A stretch of 64,000 nucleotides of DNA from Rhodovarius lipocyclicus (lineage in GTDB: Bacteria; Pseudomonadota; Alphaproteobacteria; Acetobacterales; Acetobacteraceae). Positions 26,495 through 35,893 of the stretch are shown piece after piece. The stretch spans positions 62,001 to 126,000 of the forward strand of contig NZ_JAAABL010000001.1 in assembly GCF_009900765.1 (NCBI RefSeq), given 5' to 3'. The notes below the pieces were generated by a model that searched no databases, was not told the origin of the DNA, and worked only from the letters and a program-made list of their open reading frames with translations. The translations under genes and the position numbers were made by a program. How positions within the stretch are numbered: the first letter of the stretch is position 1; every line of letters starts with the position of its first letter.

Positions 26495-27250
26495 TTGGAT
26501 CTCGATTTCACCGGCCGCATCGTGGCCATCACCGGGGCCGCGACCGGCTTCGGTCAGGCCACCGCCCGCGCCTTCGCCCGGCGCGGCGCCCAGGTCTTCG
26601 CCACCGACAAGGACGCGGCGGGCCTAGCCAAGACCGCGAACGTCCCCGGCATCACCACCCATGTGATGGACCTGACGGACCCTGACGCCGTGGCCGCCTG
26701 GGCGCGTGGCATCGAGGCCGCGGCGGGCCCCGCCCAGGTGCTGGTGAACAATGCCGGCGGCGTGCTGGGCCGTGCCTTCCACAAGATCGAGGAGGCGAGC
26801 CTGGAGGATTGGCACGCCATCCTGGCCGTGAACCTGGACGCCGCCTTCCTGACCACCCGCGCCTTCGCGCCGGGGATGAAGGCCGCCGGGGCCGGGCGCA
26901 TCGTCAACATCAGCTCTGGCGCGGGGCTGCGGGCCTCACGCACCGGCATCCAGGCCTATACCAGCGCCAAGCACGCCATGATCGGCTTCACCCGCCAGAT
27001 GGCGCAGGAGCTGGGGCCGCACGGCATCAATGTGAACGCGGTGGCGCCGGGGCTGTTCGCCGTTTCCCCCGGCACGCGCAAGCAATGGGACAGCTACGGC
27101 CCCGAGGGCCAGCAGCGCGTGATCGACGGCCTCGCGCTGCGCCGCATGGGTGAGGCCGAGGACATCGCCAAGGCGGTGCTGTTCTTCGCCTCGCCGCTCA
27201 GCGATTTCGTCACCGGGCAGGTGCTGCCGGTCAACGGAGGTTCCTTCTGA
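26495..27250 (+). CDS. Short-chain dehydrogenase/reductase (classical, active-site intact)
   Basis: 251 residues from TTG 26495, chosen because AGGGGA (26482-26487) lies seven bases upstream. Reading starts MDLDFTGRIVAITGAATGFG, with NNAGG, the catalytic Ser in VNISSGAGL and Tyr/Lys in AYTSAKHAMIGF, and a C-terminal GQVLPVNGGSF. It oxidises or reduces an alcohol/ketone with NAD(P). It lies 11 bases after the gntR stop, and its TGA overlaps the following ATG by one base, so the three genes are one operon. Confidence 0.9.
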   Translation: MDLDFTGRIVAITGAATGFGQATARAFARRGAQVFATDKDAAGLAKTANVPGITTHVMDLTDPDAVAAWARGIEAAAGPAQVLVNNAGGVLGRAFHKIEEASLEDWHAILAVNLDAAFLTTRAFAPGMKAAGAGRIVNISSGAGLRASRTGIQAYTSAKHAMIGFTRQMAQELGPHGINVNAVAPGLFAVSPGTRKQWDSYGPEGQQRVIDGLALRRMGEAEDIAKAVLFFASPLSDFVTGQVLPVNGGSF

Positions 27251-28227
27251 TGCGTCTGACCCGCCGCTCGCTGCTGGCGTCCTCGCTGGCCACCCCCGCC
27301 CTGGCGCAGACCCCGGGCGGGGCCTTCCCCAACCGGCCGCTGCGCATGGTCGTGCCCTTCGCCACCGGCGGCGGCACGGACGTGACCATGCGCCTGCTGG
27401 CGCCCAAGATGGCGGAGATCCTGGGCCAGAACATCATCGTCGAGAACCGCCCCGGCGCCGGCAGCACGGTGGGCACGGATTTCGTCGCGAAATCGCCGCC
27501 CGATGGCTACACGCTGTGCCTGGCCACGCTGTCCTCCACGGGCATCGCGGCCACGCTGTATCCCAACCTGCCCTACGACCCGGTGCGGGACCTGACGGCG
27601 ATTGCGCCCACCGTGTTCATCCCCACCAGCGTGGCCATCACGACGCGCGGCTGGAACGTGCGGGACCTGCCGGCCTTCGTCGCGGCGCTGAAGGCGCGGC
27701 CGAACGGGTATTCCTATGGGTCCTCGGGCATCGGCACCACGGGGCATATCGCCAGCGTGAACTTCCTGCGCCATGTCGGCGCCCAGGCCGAGCACATCCC
27801 CTATCGCGGCGCGGGGCAGAGCTTCACGGCGCTGCTGCAGGGGGAGACGCAGTTCACCCACGACATCCCCTCCCTGCTGAAGCCGCACCATGAGGGCGGC
27901 GGGTTGAAGGTGCTGTATGTGAACCAGGACACGCGCTCGACCCTGCTGCCGGAGGTGCCCACCGCCGCCGAGGTCGGGCTGCCCGACTACAAGGCCTATT
28001 CCTGGTACGGCATTTTCGGCCCCGCCGGCCTGCCGCCCGCCGTGACCGCCCGGCTGAATGAGGCGGTGGAGTTGACGCTGGCCGACCCCACCATCGCCAA
28101 CCGGCTGAACGAGATGGGCACGCCGCCGATGCGCGGCTGGAGCCCGGAGCGCTTCGCCAACTATGTCCGGCAGGAGATCGTGGACTGGGCGCCGCTGGTC
28201 AGGGCCTCCGGCGCGCGGGTGGAATAG
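27250..28227 (+). CDS. Bug-type tripartite tricarboxylate transporter solute-binding protein
   Basis: 325 residues with signal MRLTRRSLLASSLATPALAQ. The mature part has LRMVVPFATGGGTDVTMRLL, IIVENRPGAGSTVG, SYGSSGIGTTGHIASVNFL and HIPYRGAGQSFTALLQG, the standard Bug fold. The periplasmic ligand is unknown. It is the last gene of the second gntR operon (TGATG overlap with the SDR), so it probably binds the compound that the operon degrades. No TctA/TctB partner is nearby. Confidence 0.9.
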   Translation: MRLTRRSLLASSLATPALAQTPGGAFPNRPLRMVVPFATGGGTDVTMRLLAPKMAEILGQNIIVENRPGAGSTVGTDFVAKSPPDGYTLCLATLSSTGIAATLYPNLPYDPVRDLTAIAPTVFIPTSVAITTRGWNVRDLPAFVAALKARPNGYSYGSSGIGTTGHIASVNFLRHVGAQAEHIPYRGAGQSFTALLQGETQFTHDIPSLLKPHHEGGGLKVLYVNQDTRSTLLPEVPTAAEVGLPDYKAYSWYGIFGPAGLPPAVTARLNEAVELTLADPTIANRLNEMGTPPMRGWSPERFANYVRQEIVDWAPLVRASGARVE

Positions 28228-28286
28228 GCCGGACATGTGATGCGGGGCGCGCCCGTGCGGGCCTAAGCTGCGGAAGGAGGCCTGCG

Positions 28287-28826
28287 ATGGCGAGATCCTT
28301 CTTCGGCAAGGTCAAGGCGATGCTGGGCGGCAAGCCGCCCGCCCCGCCCTTCCGCCCGCCGGTGCCGGCCTGGCGCCCCTCCTTCGCGCAGCCGCTGGAG
28401 CGCGTGATCGACCGCCTCGCCTACTACGCCAATGGCAGGAAGGATTTCTGCGTCTTCCGCCACGGCACCTGCGTGCTGCTGCCGGAGGGGCTGGACGACG
28501 CGGCCGCCCGCGCCTTCGCGCTGGAGGTGCTGGCGAGGATCTTCCACTACCACCCCGACATGTCGCCGAACCCGATGGACGACGGCAACATCACGGTCAG
28601 CTACAACCACCCGGCGGTGAATGTCGTGCTGGCCGATGTGGCGCGCGAGCACTGGCCCGAGATCGAGGCCCGCCACCTGGATGGGCTGGCCACGGCCGAG
28701 GTGCTGTTCACGCCGCTCGGCCGCAACACCTTCGACGATTTCGGCAAGCAGGCCCTGCTGGGCCGGGCCTATATGTTCATGGACGCCCAGGCGCCGGAGA
28801 TCGTCCAGATCCGGCGGCACGGCTGA
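28287..28826 (+). CDS. Hypothetical protein, 179 aa
   Basis: I do not recognise this family. The protein begins MARSFFGKVKAMLGG, has a proline-rich stretch at about 17-32 (KPPAPPFRPPVPAWRP), then a compact alpha/beta-looking body with one Cys-Val-Phe-Arg segment and a tract DMSPNPMDDGNITVSYNHP. No signal peptide or membrane segment is visible. A ribosome site (GGAAGGAGG) precedes the ATG closely. It stands alone, convergent with a small leftward gene that ends three bases later. Confidence 0.7.
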   Translation: MARSFFGKVKAMLGGKPPAPPFRPPVPAWRPSFAQPLERVIDRLAYYANGRKDFCVFRHGTCVLLPEGLDDAAARAFALEVLARIFHYHPDMSPNPMDDGNITVSYNHPAVNVVLADVAREHWPEIEARHLDGLATAEVLFTPLGRNTFDDFGKQALLGRAYMFMDAQAPEIVQIRRHG

Positions 28827-28829
28827 ACC

Positions 28830-29072
28830 TCAGTCATTCGCGCTGCGCTCCAGCGTGACGGAGGCCGCGGCGGCGCCCAGGATGCTCAGGATGCGCTGCA
28901 CCGGCAGGCCGGTCTCCAGCGCCTCATCCATCAGCTGGTCCAGCCGGGCGGTCAGCGCCAGCGCGTGGCCCGCGGGCATGCCGGCCACGATCAGCCCCGC
29001 CTCCCACTGCCGCAGGAAACGCATCTGCGCGTCGGCCTGGAATTCGCTGTCCTGCAGCCTCTCGTGAAACAA
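28830..29072 (-). CDS. Small hypothetical protein, about 80 aa
   Basis: The reverse frame ends at 28830 and encodes a mostly helical, soluble protein containing AQMRFLRQWEAGLIVAGMPAGHALALTARLDQLMDEAL. I chose TTG at 29072 because GGGAGA lies seven bases upstream. A TTG at 29147 would give 105 residues. There is no ATG start. The sequence looks like a short regulatory or structural protein conserved only in close relatives; function is unknown. Confidence 0.5.
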   Translation of the reverse strand: MFHERLQDSEFQADAQMRFLRQWEAGLIVAGMPAGHALALTARLDQLMDEALETGLPVQRILSILGAAAASVTLERSAND

Positions 29073-29160
29073 GCCCGAATCTCCCGGTCGTGGCGATCGG
29101 CGCAGCCTGCCAGGGGCTGCTTGCGCTTTCGTGAATCCTGGCGGCAATCACTGCTTAACC

Positions 29161-30156
29161 ATGCCGGAACATGCTGCGCGGGTGACAGTGATAGCCCCTC
29201 AGCGATTCGATCCGGTGTTCTTCCCTGGCCTGGCCCCCGATGAGCCCTGGCCGCCGCCGCGCTTCGATTTCACCGCATCCTGGCTGAACGACCCGGACCT
29301 GGCCTTCGAGCGCGGGATCTCCGGCGAGATCATCTTCGTGCGCCGCTGCGACTCCCTGCGGCTGATCCTGGATATCGAAACCGCGCACACCGCGCTGGAC
29401 ATCAAGCCCCGCAGCCGGGATTTCCTGCTGCTGCGGCTGATGCCCTCCGCCCTGCGCTTCGTGCAGTCCATCACGCCCGGCGCGCCCATGCCCGCACCGC
29501 TGCTGGGCGGGCCGATGGTGCCGCCGGCCGAACACCACCTGTATGGCGCCACCACCACGCTGGTCGGCGCGCTGGAACGCAGCGGCGGCGAGGCCGGGGC
29601 CGCCCTCCTGGAAGCCCTGCGCCGCACCGACCCCGGCCCCGCGATGTTCGAGATGGCGGCCGCCCGCTGCGTGGCCGAAAGCGGCTTCGAACTGGAACGG
29701 GTGGGCGTGCTGGCCCGCAGCCTGCAACGCCTGGCCCAGGCCCATGCGGAGGTGCTGGCCGCCCACGCCATCCAGCCCGACTATGAGGGTATGGAGCGCA
29801 TGGTGACCGCCGCCGCGCGCGTGCAGCTGCTGGCCGGCCGCTGGACGCGGGACCTGCTGGCCCATGCCCTGCAACAACTGGAAGCGGTGATCGCCACCCC
29901 GCGCCAGACCGCCGAATCCCTCATGCGCACCGCCGCCGAGGCCATGGAGAAGCAGTTCTACATCGGCCAATCGTCGGAGCTGGTGGAGCAGCAGGCCCGG
30001 CACCGCGACCGGCTGATGGACCTGGCGATGTTCTGGCAGCGCACGGCCGCCGCCTGGGCCAGCGTGCACCCCGAAACCGCCGACCGGCGGGACCTGGACG
30101 GGCTGGCCCGCAACGCGCTGCGGCGGCTGCAGATCGTGTCGCTGTATCAGCTCTGA
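29161..30156 (+). CDS. Hypothetical protein, 331 aa, helix-rich
   Basis: I do not recognise the family. The first ~70 residues include [19 protein letters not shown], and the remaining part is rich in Ala/Leu/Glu helices, with [18 protein letters not shown] and [20 protein letters not shown] suggesting helical bundles or coiled coil. No signal peptide or membrane segment is visible. It overlaps the end of the convergent SulP gene by ten bases. An upstream in-frame ATG at 29131 is possible. Confidence 0.65.
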   Translation: MPEHAARVTVIAPQRFDPVFFPGLAPDEPWPPPRFDFTASWLNDPDLAFERGISGEIIFVRRCDSLRLILDIETAHTALDIKPRSRDFLLLRLMPSALRFVQSITPGAPMPAPLLGGPMVPPAEHHLYGATTTLVGALERSGGEAGAALLEALRRTDPGPAMFEMAAARCVAESGFELERVGVLARSLQRLAQAHAEVLAAHAIQPDYEGMERMVTAAARVQLLAGRWTRDLLAHALQQLEAVIATPRQTAESLMRTAAEAMEKQFYIGQSSELVEQQARHRDRLMDLAMFWQRTAAAWASVHPETADRRDLDGLARNALRRLQIVSLYQL

Positions 30157-31604
30157 GGCAGGCGGCGGAAACGGCCCAGCCGGTCCACCAGGGTCTCGCT
30201 GGCGGCGTTCAGGCCCGTGACCTCCACCTGCCGGCCCTGGCGGCGGAAGCGCAGCACCACGCGGTCCAGCGCCGCGACCGCCGTCAGGTCCCACACATGG
30301 GCGTCCGACACGTCGATCACCACGCGCTCCACCGGCTCCGACAGGTCGAAGGCCTCGGCGAAGGCGGGGGCGGTGGCGAAGAACAACTGGCCCGAGACGC
30401 GATAGCGCCGCGTCGTGCCCTCCAGCGCGCTGTCCACCGCGAACAGCCGAGCCACCTTCCGCGCGAAGGAAATGCCGGAGGCCAGGACCCCGGTCAGCAC
30501 GCCGGTCACCAGATCGTGGCTGACCAGCGTGACCACCACGGTCGCCAGCATCACCAGCGAGGAGCTGCGCGGATGCGCCAGCAACTGCCGCACCGAGGGC
30601 CAGGAGAAGGTGGTGATCGCCACCATGATCATGACCGAGACCAGCGCCGGCATCGGGATCTGCTTCACCAGATCGGACAAGGCGAGGATCAGGAACAGCA
30701 GGAACACGCCGGCCCAGAAGGTGGACAGCCGCCGCCGCCCGCCCGAGCGCACATTGATCACCGACTGCCCGATCATGGCGCAGCCCGCCATGCCGCCCAG
30801 GAAGGGGGTGATGATGTTCGCCACCCCCTGCCCCACGCATTCGCGGGATTTGTTGGAGGTGGTCTCCGTCATCTCATCCAGCACCTGCGCCGTCATCAAT
30901 GATTCCAGCAGGCCGACCACGGCCAGCGTGACCGAATAGGGCAGGATGATCCGCAGCGTCTCGAAGGTCAGCGGCACGTCGGGGATCAGGAAATGCGGCA
31001 GCTCGGTGGGCAGCGCGCCCCGGTCGGCCACGGTGCGCACATCCAGCCCCAGCGCGATGGAGATCGCCGTCAGCACCACGATCGCCACCAGCGGCGAGGG
31101 CACCGCCCGCGTCAGGCGCGGGAACAGATAGATGATGGCCAGCCCCGCCGCGACCATGACGTAGCTGATGGGCGTGACGCACGTCAGCTCCGGCAATTGC
31201 GCCATGAAGATCATGATGGCCAGCGCGTTCAGAAAGCCCGAGACCACGCTGCCCGAGACATAGCGCATCAGCACGCCCAGCTTCAGCACGCCGGCCGCCA
31301 CCTGGAACACCCCGGCCAGCACCGAGGCCGCGAGCAAATATTGCAGCCCGTGGTCGCGCACCAGCGTGACCATCACCAGCGACATCGCCCCGGTCGCGGC
31401 CGAGATCATCGCGGGCCTGCCACCCACGAAGGAAATCACCACCGCGATGCAGAAGGAGGCATAGAGCCCCACGCGCGGGTCCACCCCCGCGATGATGGAG
31501 AAGGCGATCGCCTCCGGGATCAGGGCCAGGGCGACGACGGTGCCACCCAGGATATCGCCCCGGATATTGCCGAACCATTCGGCACGCAGACGGGAAAGGG
31601 ACAT
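30147..31604 (-). CDS. SulP-family inorganic anion transporter with STAS domain
   Basis: 485 residues. Ten or more membrane segments in the first ~380 residues begin with [36 protein letters not shown], the classical SulP signature. The C-terminal STAS domain (about 385-470) reads [24 protein letters not shown]. SulP proteins move sulfate, bicarbonate or dicarboxylates, and no neighbour helps to choose. The middle stretch with [20 protein letters not shown] is also family-specific. Confidence 0.9.
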   Translation of the reverse strand: MSLSRLRAEWFGNIRGDILGGTVVALALIPEAIAFSIIAGVDPRVGLYASFCIAVVISFVGGRPAMISAATGAMSLVMVTLVRDHGLQYLLAASVLAGVFQVAAGVLKLGVLMRYVSGSVVSGFLNALAIMIFMAQLPELTCVTPISYVMVAAGLAIIYLFPRLTRAVPSPLVAIVVLTAISIALGLDVRTVADRGALPTELPHFLIPDVPLTFETLRIILPYSVTLAVVGLLESLMTAQVLDEMTETTSNKSRECVGQGVANIITPFLGGMAGCAMIGQSVINVRSGGRRRLSTFWAGVFLLFLILALSDLVKQIPMPALVSVMIMVAITTFSWPSVRQLLAHPRSSSLVMLATVVVTLVSHDLVTGVLTGVLASGISFARKVARLFAVDSALEGTTRRYRVSGQLFFATAPAFAEAFDLSEPVERVVIDVSDAHVWDLTAVAALDRVVLRFRRQGRQVEVTGLNAASETLVDRLGRFRRLPQS

Positions 31605-31707
31605 GGCGATCCTTGTCTCGGCCCCACCCTGGATGCTGGAGCGGGCCGGGATGGATGAACAGGGGTGCGCACGCGAACGCGCCCCCGGGCGGGTGCCGGA
31701 GGCGCGT

Positions 31708-31727
31708 AAAAAAGGCCGGAAGACGGC
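31708..31727 (-). terminator. Weak candidate terminator after the OYE gene
   Basis: On the reverse strand a small stem GCCG/CGGC with a five-base loop is followed by six T residues, about 60 bases after the OYE stop. The stem is only four to five pairs, so this is tentative. The 182-bp gap 31605-31786 holds no gene that I can support. Confidence 0.3.
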
Positions 31728-31786
31728 TTCAGGGCGGCACGGCGGTCATGGGGCGACCCTAACCACCCATGCCGCGGCGCACAAGT

Positions 31787-32881
31787 TCAGGCGTAGCGCT
31801 GCAGCCAATGCGCATAGGGCGCGGGCAGCACCCAGCTCGGGCGCTCCACCCCCAGCGCCTTGGCGGCGGCATAGGGCCAGTGCGGGTTGGCCAGCAGCGG
31901 GCGGCCCAGCATGGCCAGGTCGATCTTGCCCTCGCGGATCAGCGTGTCGGCGTTCTCGGCCGTGCCGATGTTCCAGCTGGTGGCGACCGGCAGGCCGGTC
32001 TCGGCGCGCACGCGGGCGGCGTAAGGCGCGGTCAGCGTGCCGTTCTTCCACGGGATCTGCGCCGTGGGGGTCGAGAAACCGATGGAGACATCCACCAGAT
32101 CCAGCCCCTTGGCCTTGGCCTGGGTCAGCAGGGCGATGGCCTCGGCCATGTCCTGGTCGTCATGGCCGTCGAACTCGATCACCCCCAGGCGCGCGATCAG
32201 CGGCCGGTCCTCGGGCCAAACGGCGCGCACGGCCTCGATGGTTTCCAGCAGGAAGCGGGCGCGGTTCTCGGCACTGCCGCCATACTGGTCGGTGCGGGTG
32301 TTGGAGCCGCGATAAAGGAATTCCTGCGCCAGATAGCCGTGGGCCAGATGCAGCATCAGCCAGTCGAAACCGGCATCCCGCGCGCGGATGGCCGCGGCCA
32401 CGAAGCCCTGTTGCACGCGGGCGATGTCCTCCAGCGTCATCGCCTGGGGCACGCGCGGCAGATTGGCGCCGAAGGCAATGGCGGAGGGGGCCAACGTGGT
32501 CCAGCCGCGCGGATCTCCCTCGGGGATGTGGTCGTCGCCTTCCCAGGGGCGGTTGGCGCTGGCCTTGCGGCCGGCATGGCCGATCTGGATGCCCGCCGCG
32601 GCGCCGGCCGCCTGGATGTTGCGCACGATGGGCGCCAGGGCCTCGGCCTGGGCGTCGTTCCACAGGCCGAGGCAACCCGGGGTGATGCGGCCCTCGGGCG
32701 TCACCGCCGTGGCTTCGACCATGACCAGGCCCGCGCCGCCGCGCGCCAGGCCCGGCAGGTGCACGGCGTGCCAGTCGTTGGCCAGGCCGTCCTCGGCCGA
32801 ATACATGCACATGGGCGAGGCCGCGATGCGGTTGCGCAGGGTGCTGCCCTTCAGGGTGAAGGGGTCGAACAGATGGGGCAT
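31787..32881 (-). CDS. Old yellow enzyme family NADH:flavin oxidoreductase (YqjM-like)
   Basis: 364 residues. FMN-binding TIM barrel with the YqjM-type start [29 protein letters not shown], whose cysteine follows the SPMCMYS pattern. [10 protein letters not shown] and the active region [29 protein letters not shown] are also present. Usual members read HxAHGYLxxxFLSPxxNxRxDxYGG, so this is a close match. It reduces activated C=C bonds, enones or nitro compounds using NAD(P)H. It is divergent from an ArsR regulator across a candidate operator. Confidence 0.92.
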   Translation of the reverse strand: MPHLFDPFTLKGSTLRNRIAASPMCMYSAEDGLANDWHAVHLPGLARGGAGLVMVEATAVTPEGRITPGCLGLWNDAQAEALAPIVRNIQAAGAAAGIQIGHAGRKASANRPWEGDDHIPEGDPRGWTTLAPSAIAFGANLPRVPQAMTLEDIARVQQGFVAAAIRARDAGFDWLMLHLAHGYLAQEFLYRGSNTRTDQYGGSAENRARFLLETIEAVRAVWPEDRPLIARLGVIEFDGHDDQDMAEAIALLTQAKAKGLDLVDVSIGFSTPTAQIPWKNGTLTAPYAARVRAETGLPVATSWNIGTAENADTLIREGKIDLAMLGRPLLANPHWPYAAAKALGVERPSWVLPAPYAHWLQRYA

Positions 32882-32909
32882 GGGGGCTCCTTGGTGCGTT
32901 GCGGCATAA

Positions 32910-32927
32910 GTTCGATTGTAGTCGAAC
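32910..32927. promoter_or_regulatory. Candidate ArsR-type operator between OYE and arsR
   Basis: GTTCGA (32910-32915) and TCGAAC (32922-32927) form a perfect inverted repeat with a six-base spacer in the 83-bp divergent gap. ArsR-family regulators bind inverted repeats of this length overlapping promoters, so it is a reasonable operator for both directions. Confidence 0.5.
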
Positions 32928-32964
32928 AATTGCAAGAGGGGCCCCGAGCGATTATGTGCCCTTC

Positions 32965-33297
32965 ATGCGGCAGATGCGACACCCGCCGATCGAGGATGTG
33001 GCGCTGGAACAGGTGTTCCATGCGCTGAGCGACCCGTTCCGCCTGGGCGTCATCCGCCGCCTGGCCGATGGCGGGGAGCAAAGCTGCGCGGCGCTGGAAG
33101 GCGGCCGCGCGAAATCCAGCGTCTCCCACCATTTCCGCGTGCTGCGCGATTCCGGCCTGATCCTGACCCGGCCGGAGGGCACCACCCACATGAACAGCCT
33201 GCGCGCGGCGGAGGTGGAGGCGCGCTTTCCCGGCCTGCTGGGCGCGGTGCTGGCGGCGGCCGGCGCGCCGTGCGACACAGCGCCCCGCGATGAGTGA
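32965..33297 (+). CDS. ArsR-family transcriptional regulator
   Basis: 110 residues with the ArsR winged helix: LEQVFHALSDPFRLGVIRRLADGG, then SSVSHHFRVLRDSGLILTRPEGTTHMNSLR. The ELCVCD metal box of SmtB/ArsR is absent (GEQSCAALEGGRAKSS instead, with one Cys), so it may sense a non-metal signal, perhaps electrophiles or redox state. It is divergent from the OYE gene and overlaps the truncated haemoglobin gene by eight bases, so these three are probably one regulatory unit. ATG at 32974 is an alternative. Confidence 0.87.
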   Translation: MRQMRHPPIEDVALEQVFHALSDPFRLGVIRRLADGGEQSCAALEGGRAKSSVSHHFRVLRDSGLILTRPEGTTHMNSLRAAEVEARFPGLLGAVLAAAGAPCDTAPRDE

Positions 33298-33679
33298 ACA
33301 GACCCCCTACGAGCGCATCGGCGGCGAGCCCGTCATCCAGGCCCTGGTCCACCGTTTCTATGAGCTGATGGACACGCTGCCCGAGGCCCGCGCCTGCCGC
33401 GCCATCCACCCGCCCAGCCTGGAAACCGCCGAGCAGCGCCTGTTCTGGTACCTGACCGGCTGGCTGGGCGGCCCGCCCATGTTCGTGGAACGGCGCGGCC
33501 CGCCCATGCTGCGGCGCCGCCACCTGCACGCCCCCATCGCGGGGGCGGAGATCGAAGGCTGGCTGCTGTGCTTCCGCCAGGCCTGGGCGGAGCATGTGAC
33601 GGACGCGGCCCTGACGGCGATGGTGCTGCCGCAGATCGAAGGGCTGGCCCAGCACATGCGCAACCGGGAGGACGGGTAG
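33290..33679 (+). CDS. Group II truncated haemoglobin
   Basis: 129 residues with truncated-globin landmarks: TPYERIGGEPVIQALVHRFYELMD, IHPPSLETAEQRLFWYLTGWLGGPPMF, and the haem region MLRRRHLHAPI whose histidine is the proximal ligand. Group II traits include the tryptophan-rich end (WAEHV). It binds oxygen or nitric oxide and is thought to detoxify NO or scavenge oxygen. It is cotranscribed with the ArsR gene (eight-base overlap). Confidence 0.9.
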   Translation: MSEQTPYERIGGEPVIQALVHRFYELMDTLPEARACRAIHPPSLETAEQRLFWYLTGWLGGPPMFVERRGPPMLRRRHLHAPIAGAEIEGWLLCFRQAWAEHVTDAALTAMVLPQIEGLAQHMRNREDG

Positions 33680-33682
33680 CCC

Positions 33683-34888
33683 CTACCCGGCCACGATCAG
33701 CGCGTGCTTCTTGCGCCCGAAGCTGAGCTTGGCGGGCGCCTTCACCATCTGCCCGGCGTCGGTCACCACCGCATCGTCCAGCCGCACGCCGCCGCCCGCG
33801 ACATGGCGCCGCGCCTCGGCGTTGGAGGAAGCGAAGCCTGCCTGCACCAGCAGAGCCGTCACGCTCGCCTCACCAGCTAGCGGCACCTTCGGCAGGTCGC
33901 CACCCGCCTGCCCTTCCTCGAAGGTGCGGCGCGCGGTCTCGGCGGCGGCCTCGGCGGCTTCGCGGCCATGCAGCAGCGCGGTGGCCTCGGTGGCCAGCAC
34001 CTTCTTCGCCTCGTTGATCTCAGCACCTTGCAGGGCGGTCAGGCGGGCGATCTCACCCAGATCCAGCTCGGTGAACAGCTTCAGGAAGCGGCCGACATCC
34101 GCATCCTCCGCGTTGCGCCAGAACTGCCAGTAGTCGAACACCGGCAGGCGATGGGCGGACAGCCAAACGGCGCCGCCCGCCGTCTTGCCCATCTTGGCGC
34201 CGGAGGCCGTGGTCAGCAGCGGCACGGTCAGGCCGAAGACTTCCTTGCTGTTCATGCGGCGCACCAGGTCCACGCCCATGACGATGTTGCCCCACTGGTC
34301 GGAGCCGCCCATCTGCATCCCCACGCCATGGCGCTTGTTCAGCTCCATGAAGTCGTAGCTCTGCAGCAGCATGTAGTTGAATTCGATGAAGGACAGCGGC
34401 TGGTCGCGGTCCAGGCGCAGCTTCACGCTGTCCATGGTCAGCATGCGGTTCACGCTGAAATGCCGGCCGACTTCCCGCAGGAAGGGGATGTAGCGCAGCT
34501 GGTCCAGCCACTCGGCGTTGTCCAGCATGATCGCGTCCTGCGGGCCCTCGCCGAAATGCAGGAAGGGCGCGAAGGTCTTGCGGATGCCCGCCTTGTTTTC
34601 CTCGATCTTCTCGTCGGTCAGCAGCTGGCGGGTTTCGTCGCGGCCGGAGGGATCGCCGATCTTGGTCGTGCCGCCACCCATCAGCGCCACCGGGCGGTGG
34701 CCGCATTTCTGAAACCAGCGCAGCAGCATGATGGTCAGCAGATGGCCGACATGCAGGCTGTCCGCCGTGCAGTCGAAACCGACATAGGCCGACAGCGGGC
34801 CTTCGGAGAGGCGCTTCCTCAGCGCCTCCTCGTCGGTGATCTGGTGGATGAAGCCGCGCTCACGCGCGATGTTCAGAAAGTCACTCAT
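33683..34888 (-). CDS. tyrS: Tyrosyl-tRNA synthetase
   Basis: 401 residues. The HIGH-type motif is [13 protein letters not shown], the tyrosine/ATP site includes [18 protein letters not shown], and the KMSKS equivalent is KMGKT in [17 protein letters not shown]-terminal S4 RNA-binding domain (about 335-400) ends with [14 protein letters not shown]. It charges tRNA-Tyr. The ATG overlaps the stop of the upstream DHDPS-family gene by four bases, an unusual operon partner. Confidence 0.96.
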   Translation of the reverse strand: MSDFLNIARERGFIHQITDEEALRKRLSEGPLSAYVGFDCTADSLHVGHLLTIMLLRWFQKCGHRPVALMGGGTTKIGDPSGRDETRQLLTDEKIEENKAGIRKTFAPFLHFGEGPQDAIMLDNAEWLDQLRYIPFLREVGRHFSVNRMLTMDSVKLRLDRDQPLSFIEFNYMLLQSYDFMELNKRHGVGMQMGGSDQWGNIVMGVDLVRRMNSKEVFGLTVPLLTTASGAKMGKTAGGAVWLSAHRLPVFDYWQFWRNAEDADVGRFLKLFTELDLGEIARLTALQGAEINEAKKVLATEATALLHGREAAEAAAETARRTFEEGQAGGDLPKVPLAGEASVTALLVQAGFASSNAEARRHVAGGGVRLDDAVVTDAGQMVKAPAKLSFGRKKHALIVAG

Positions 34889-35808
34889 GCGAGTTCCGCC
34901 GCGATGGGGTCACGCCGCGCGATGCGGCTGAGCAGGTAATCGACTTCCGCGCGCGCCTTGTCCGACAGTTTCGGCGCCGGAGCGCGGGCGGTGGAATGGG
35001 CGATGATGCCGCGCCGGGCCAGCACATGCTTGCGCACGGCAAGGCCGAGCCCCGCCTGGTTGTCGGTGCGGATCAGCGGCAGATGCGCCTCGAACCGGTC
35101 CCAGGCGGTTTCGGTCGGGCCCTTCTCGCACAGCTCCACCAGAAGTTCCGGGAAGGCGTAGCCGGTCATGACGCCATCGGCGCCGCGGTTCAGCTCCTCC
35201 GGCAGGAACAGGCCGGAATTGCCGCCCAGGATGGGGATGGCGCGCATGGAGCCCGCGGCCATGGCGGCCTTCAGGGCGCTGATCTTGTCCAGGCCGGGCC
35301 AGTCCTCGGCCTTCAGCATCACGCAGCGCTCATCGGCGGCGATGCGCTGGATGGCGCCCGTGCCCATGAACACGCCGTTCGCCTGCGGGAAATCCTGCAA
35401 CACCCAGGGGGCGGGGGACACCGCCTCCGAAGCCTGGGCGAAATAGTTCACCACCCCGTCATCGCCCTTCAGGAAGGGCGGCGGCGCGATCATCACGCCG
35501 GCGGCGCCCAGGGCCATCACCTCGGCCGTCAGGGCGCGCATGGCGGCGAAGCCGGGGGCGGAGACGCCCACGACCACGGGCACCGCACCCGCCACCACAT
35601 CCAGCACCTGGCGGACGAACTGGATGGCCTCGGCCTGGTCCAGTTTCGGGGCCTCACCCATGATGCCGAGGATGGTCAGCCCGCGCGCGCCCATGCCCAG
35701 GTATCGCTCCGTCATGCGGGCGGTGCTGGGCAGGTCGAGCGCGCCATCGGGCAGGAAGGGCGTGGGGGCGATGATGAAGGCGCCCCGGGCGGATGTGTCG
35801 AGCAGCAT
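34885..35808 (-). CDS. Dihydrodipicolinate synthase-family (DapA-like) aldolase
   Basis: 307 residues starting [25 protein letters not shown]-barrel landmarks are the [15 protein letters not shown] stretch (usual GxxGExxxL), [25 protein letters not shown] and the Schiff-base lysine in [10 protein letters not shown]. The family also includes keto-deoxy-sugar and hydroxy-acid aldolases/dehydratases. The context next to tyrS does not support lysine biosynthesis, so the reaction is left open. An extended frame begins upstream at 35916, but this ATG fits the family. Confidence 0.83.
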   Translation of the reverse strand: MLLDTSARGAFIIAPTPFLPDGALDLPSTARMTERYLGMGARGLTILGIMGEAPKLDQAEAIQFVRQVLDVVAGAVPVVVGVSAPGFAAMRALTAEVMALGAAGVMIAPPPFLKGDDGVVNYFAQASEAVSPAPWVLQDFPQANGVFMGTGAIQRIAADERCVMLKAEDWPGLDKISALKAAMAAGSMRAIPILGGNSGLFLPEELNRGADGVMTGYAFPELLVELCEKGPTETAWDRFEAHLPLIRTDNQAGLGLAVRKHVLARRGIIAHSTARAPAPKLSDKARAEVDYLLSRIARRDPIAAELA

Positions 35809-35893
35809 GGTCCCGGGGGTGCCCCAGCCGCGCCCGAAGGTCAACAAGGCGGGGCCGCAGAACCGCCATGAATCCCGTGCTATATCGCCACCC

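Noticed and set aside
28924-29151. Alternative reverse-strand frame near the small hypothetical gene
   Set aside because: Arg/Pro/Gly-rich translation and no ribosome site; the other frame has a better start and composition.
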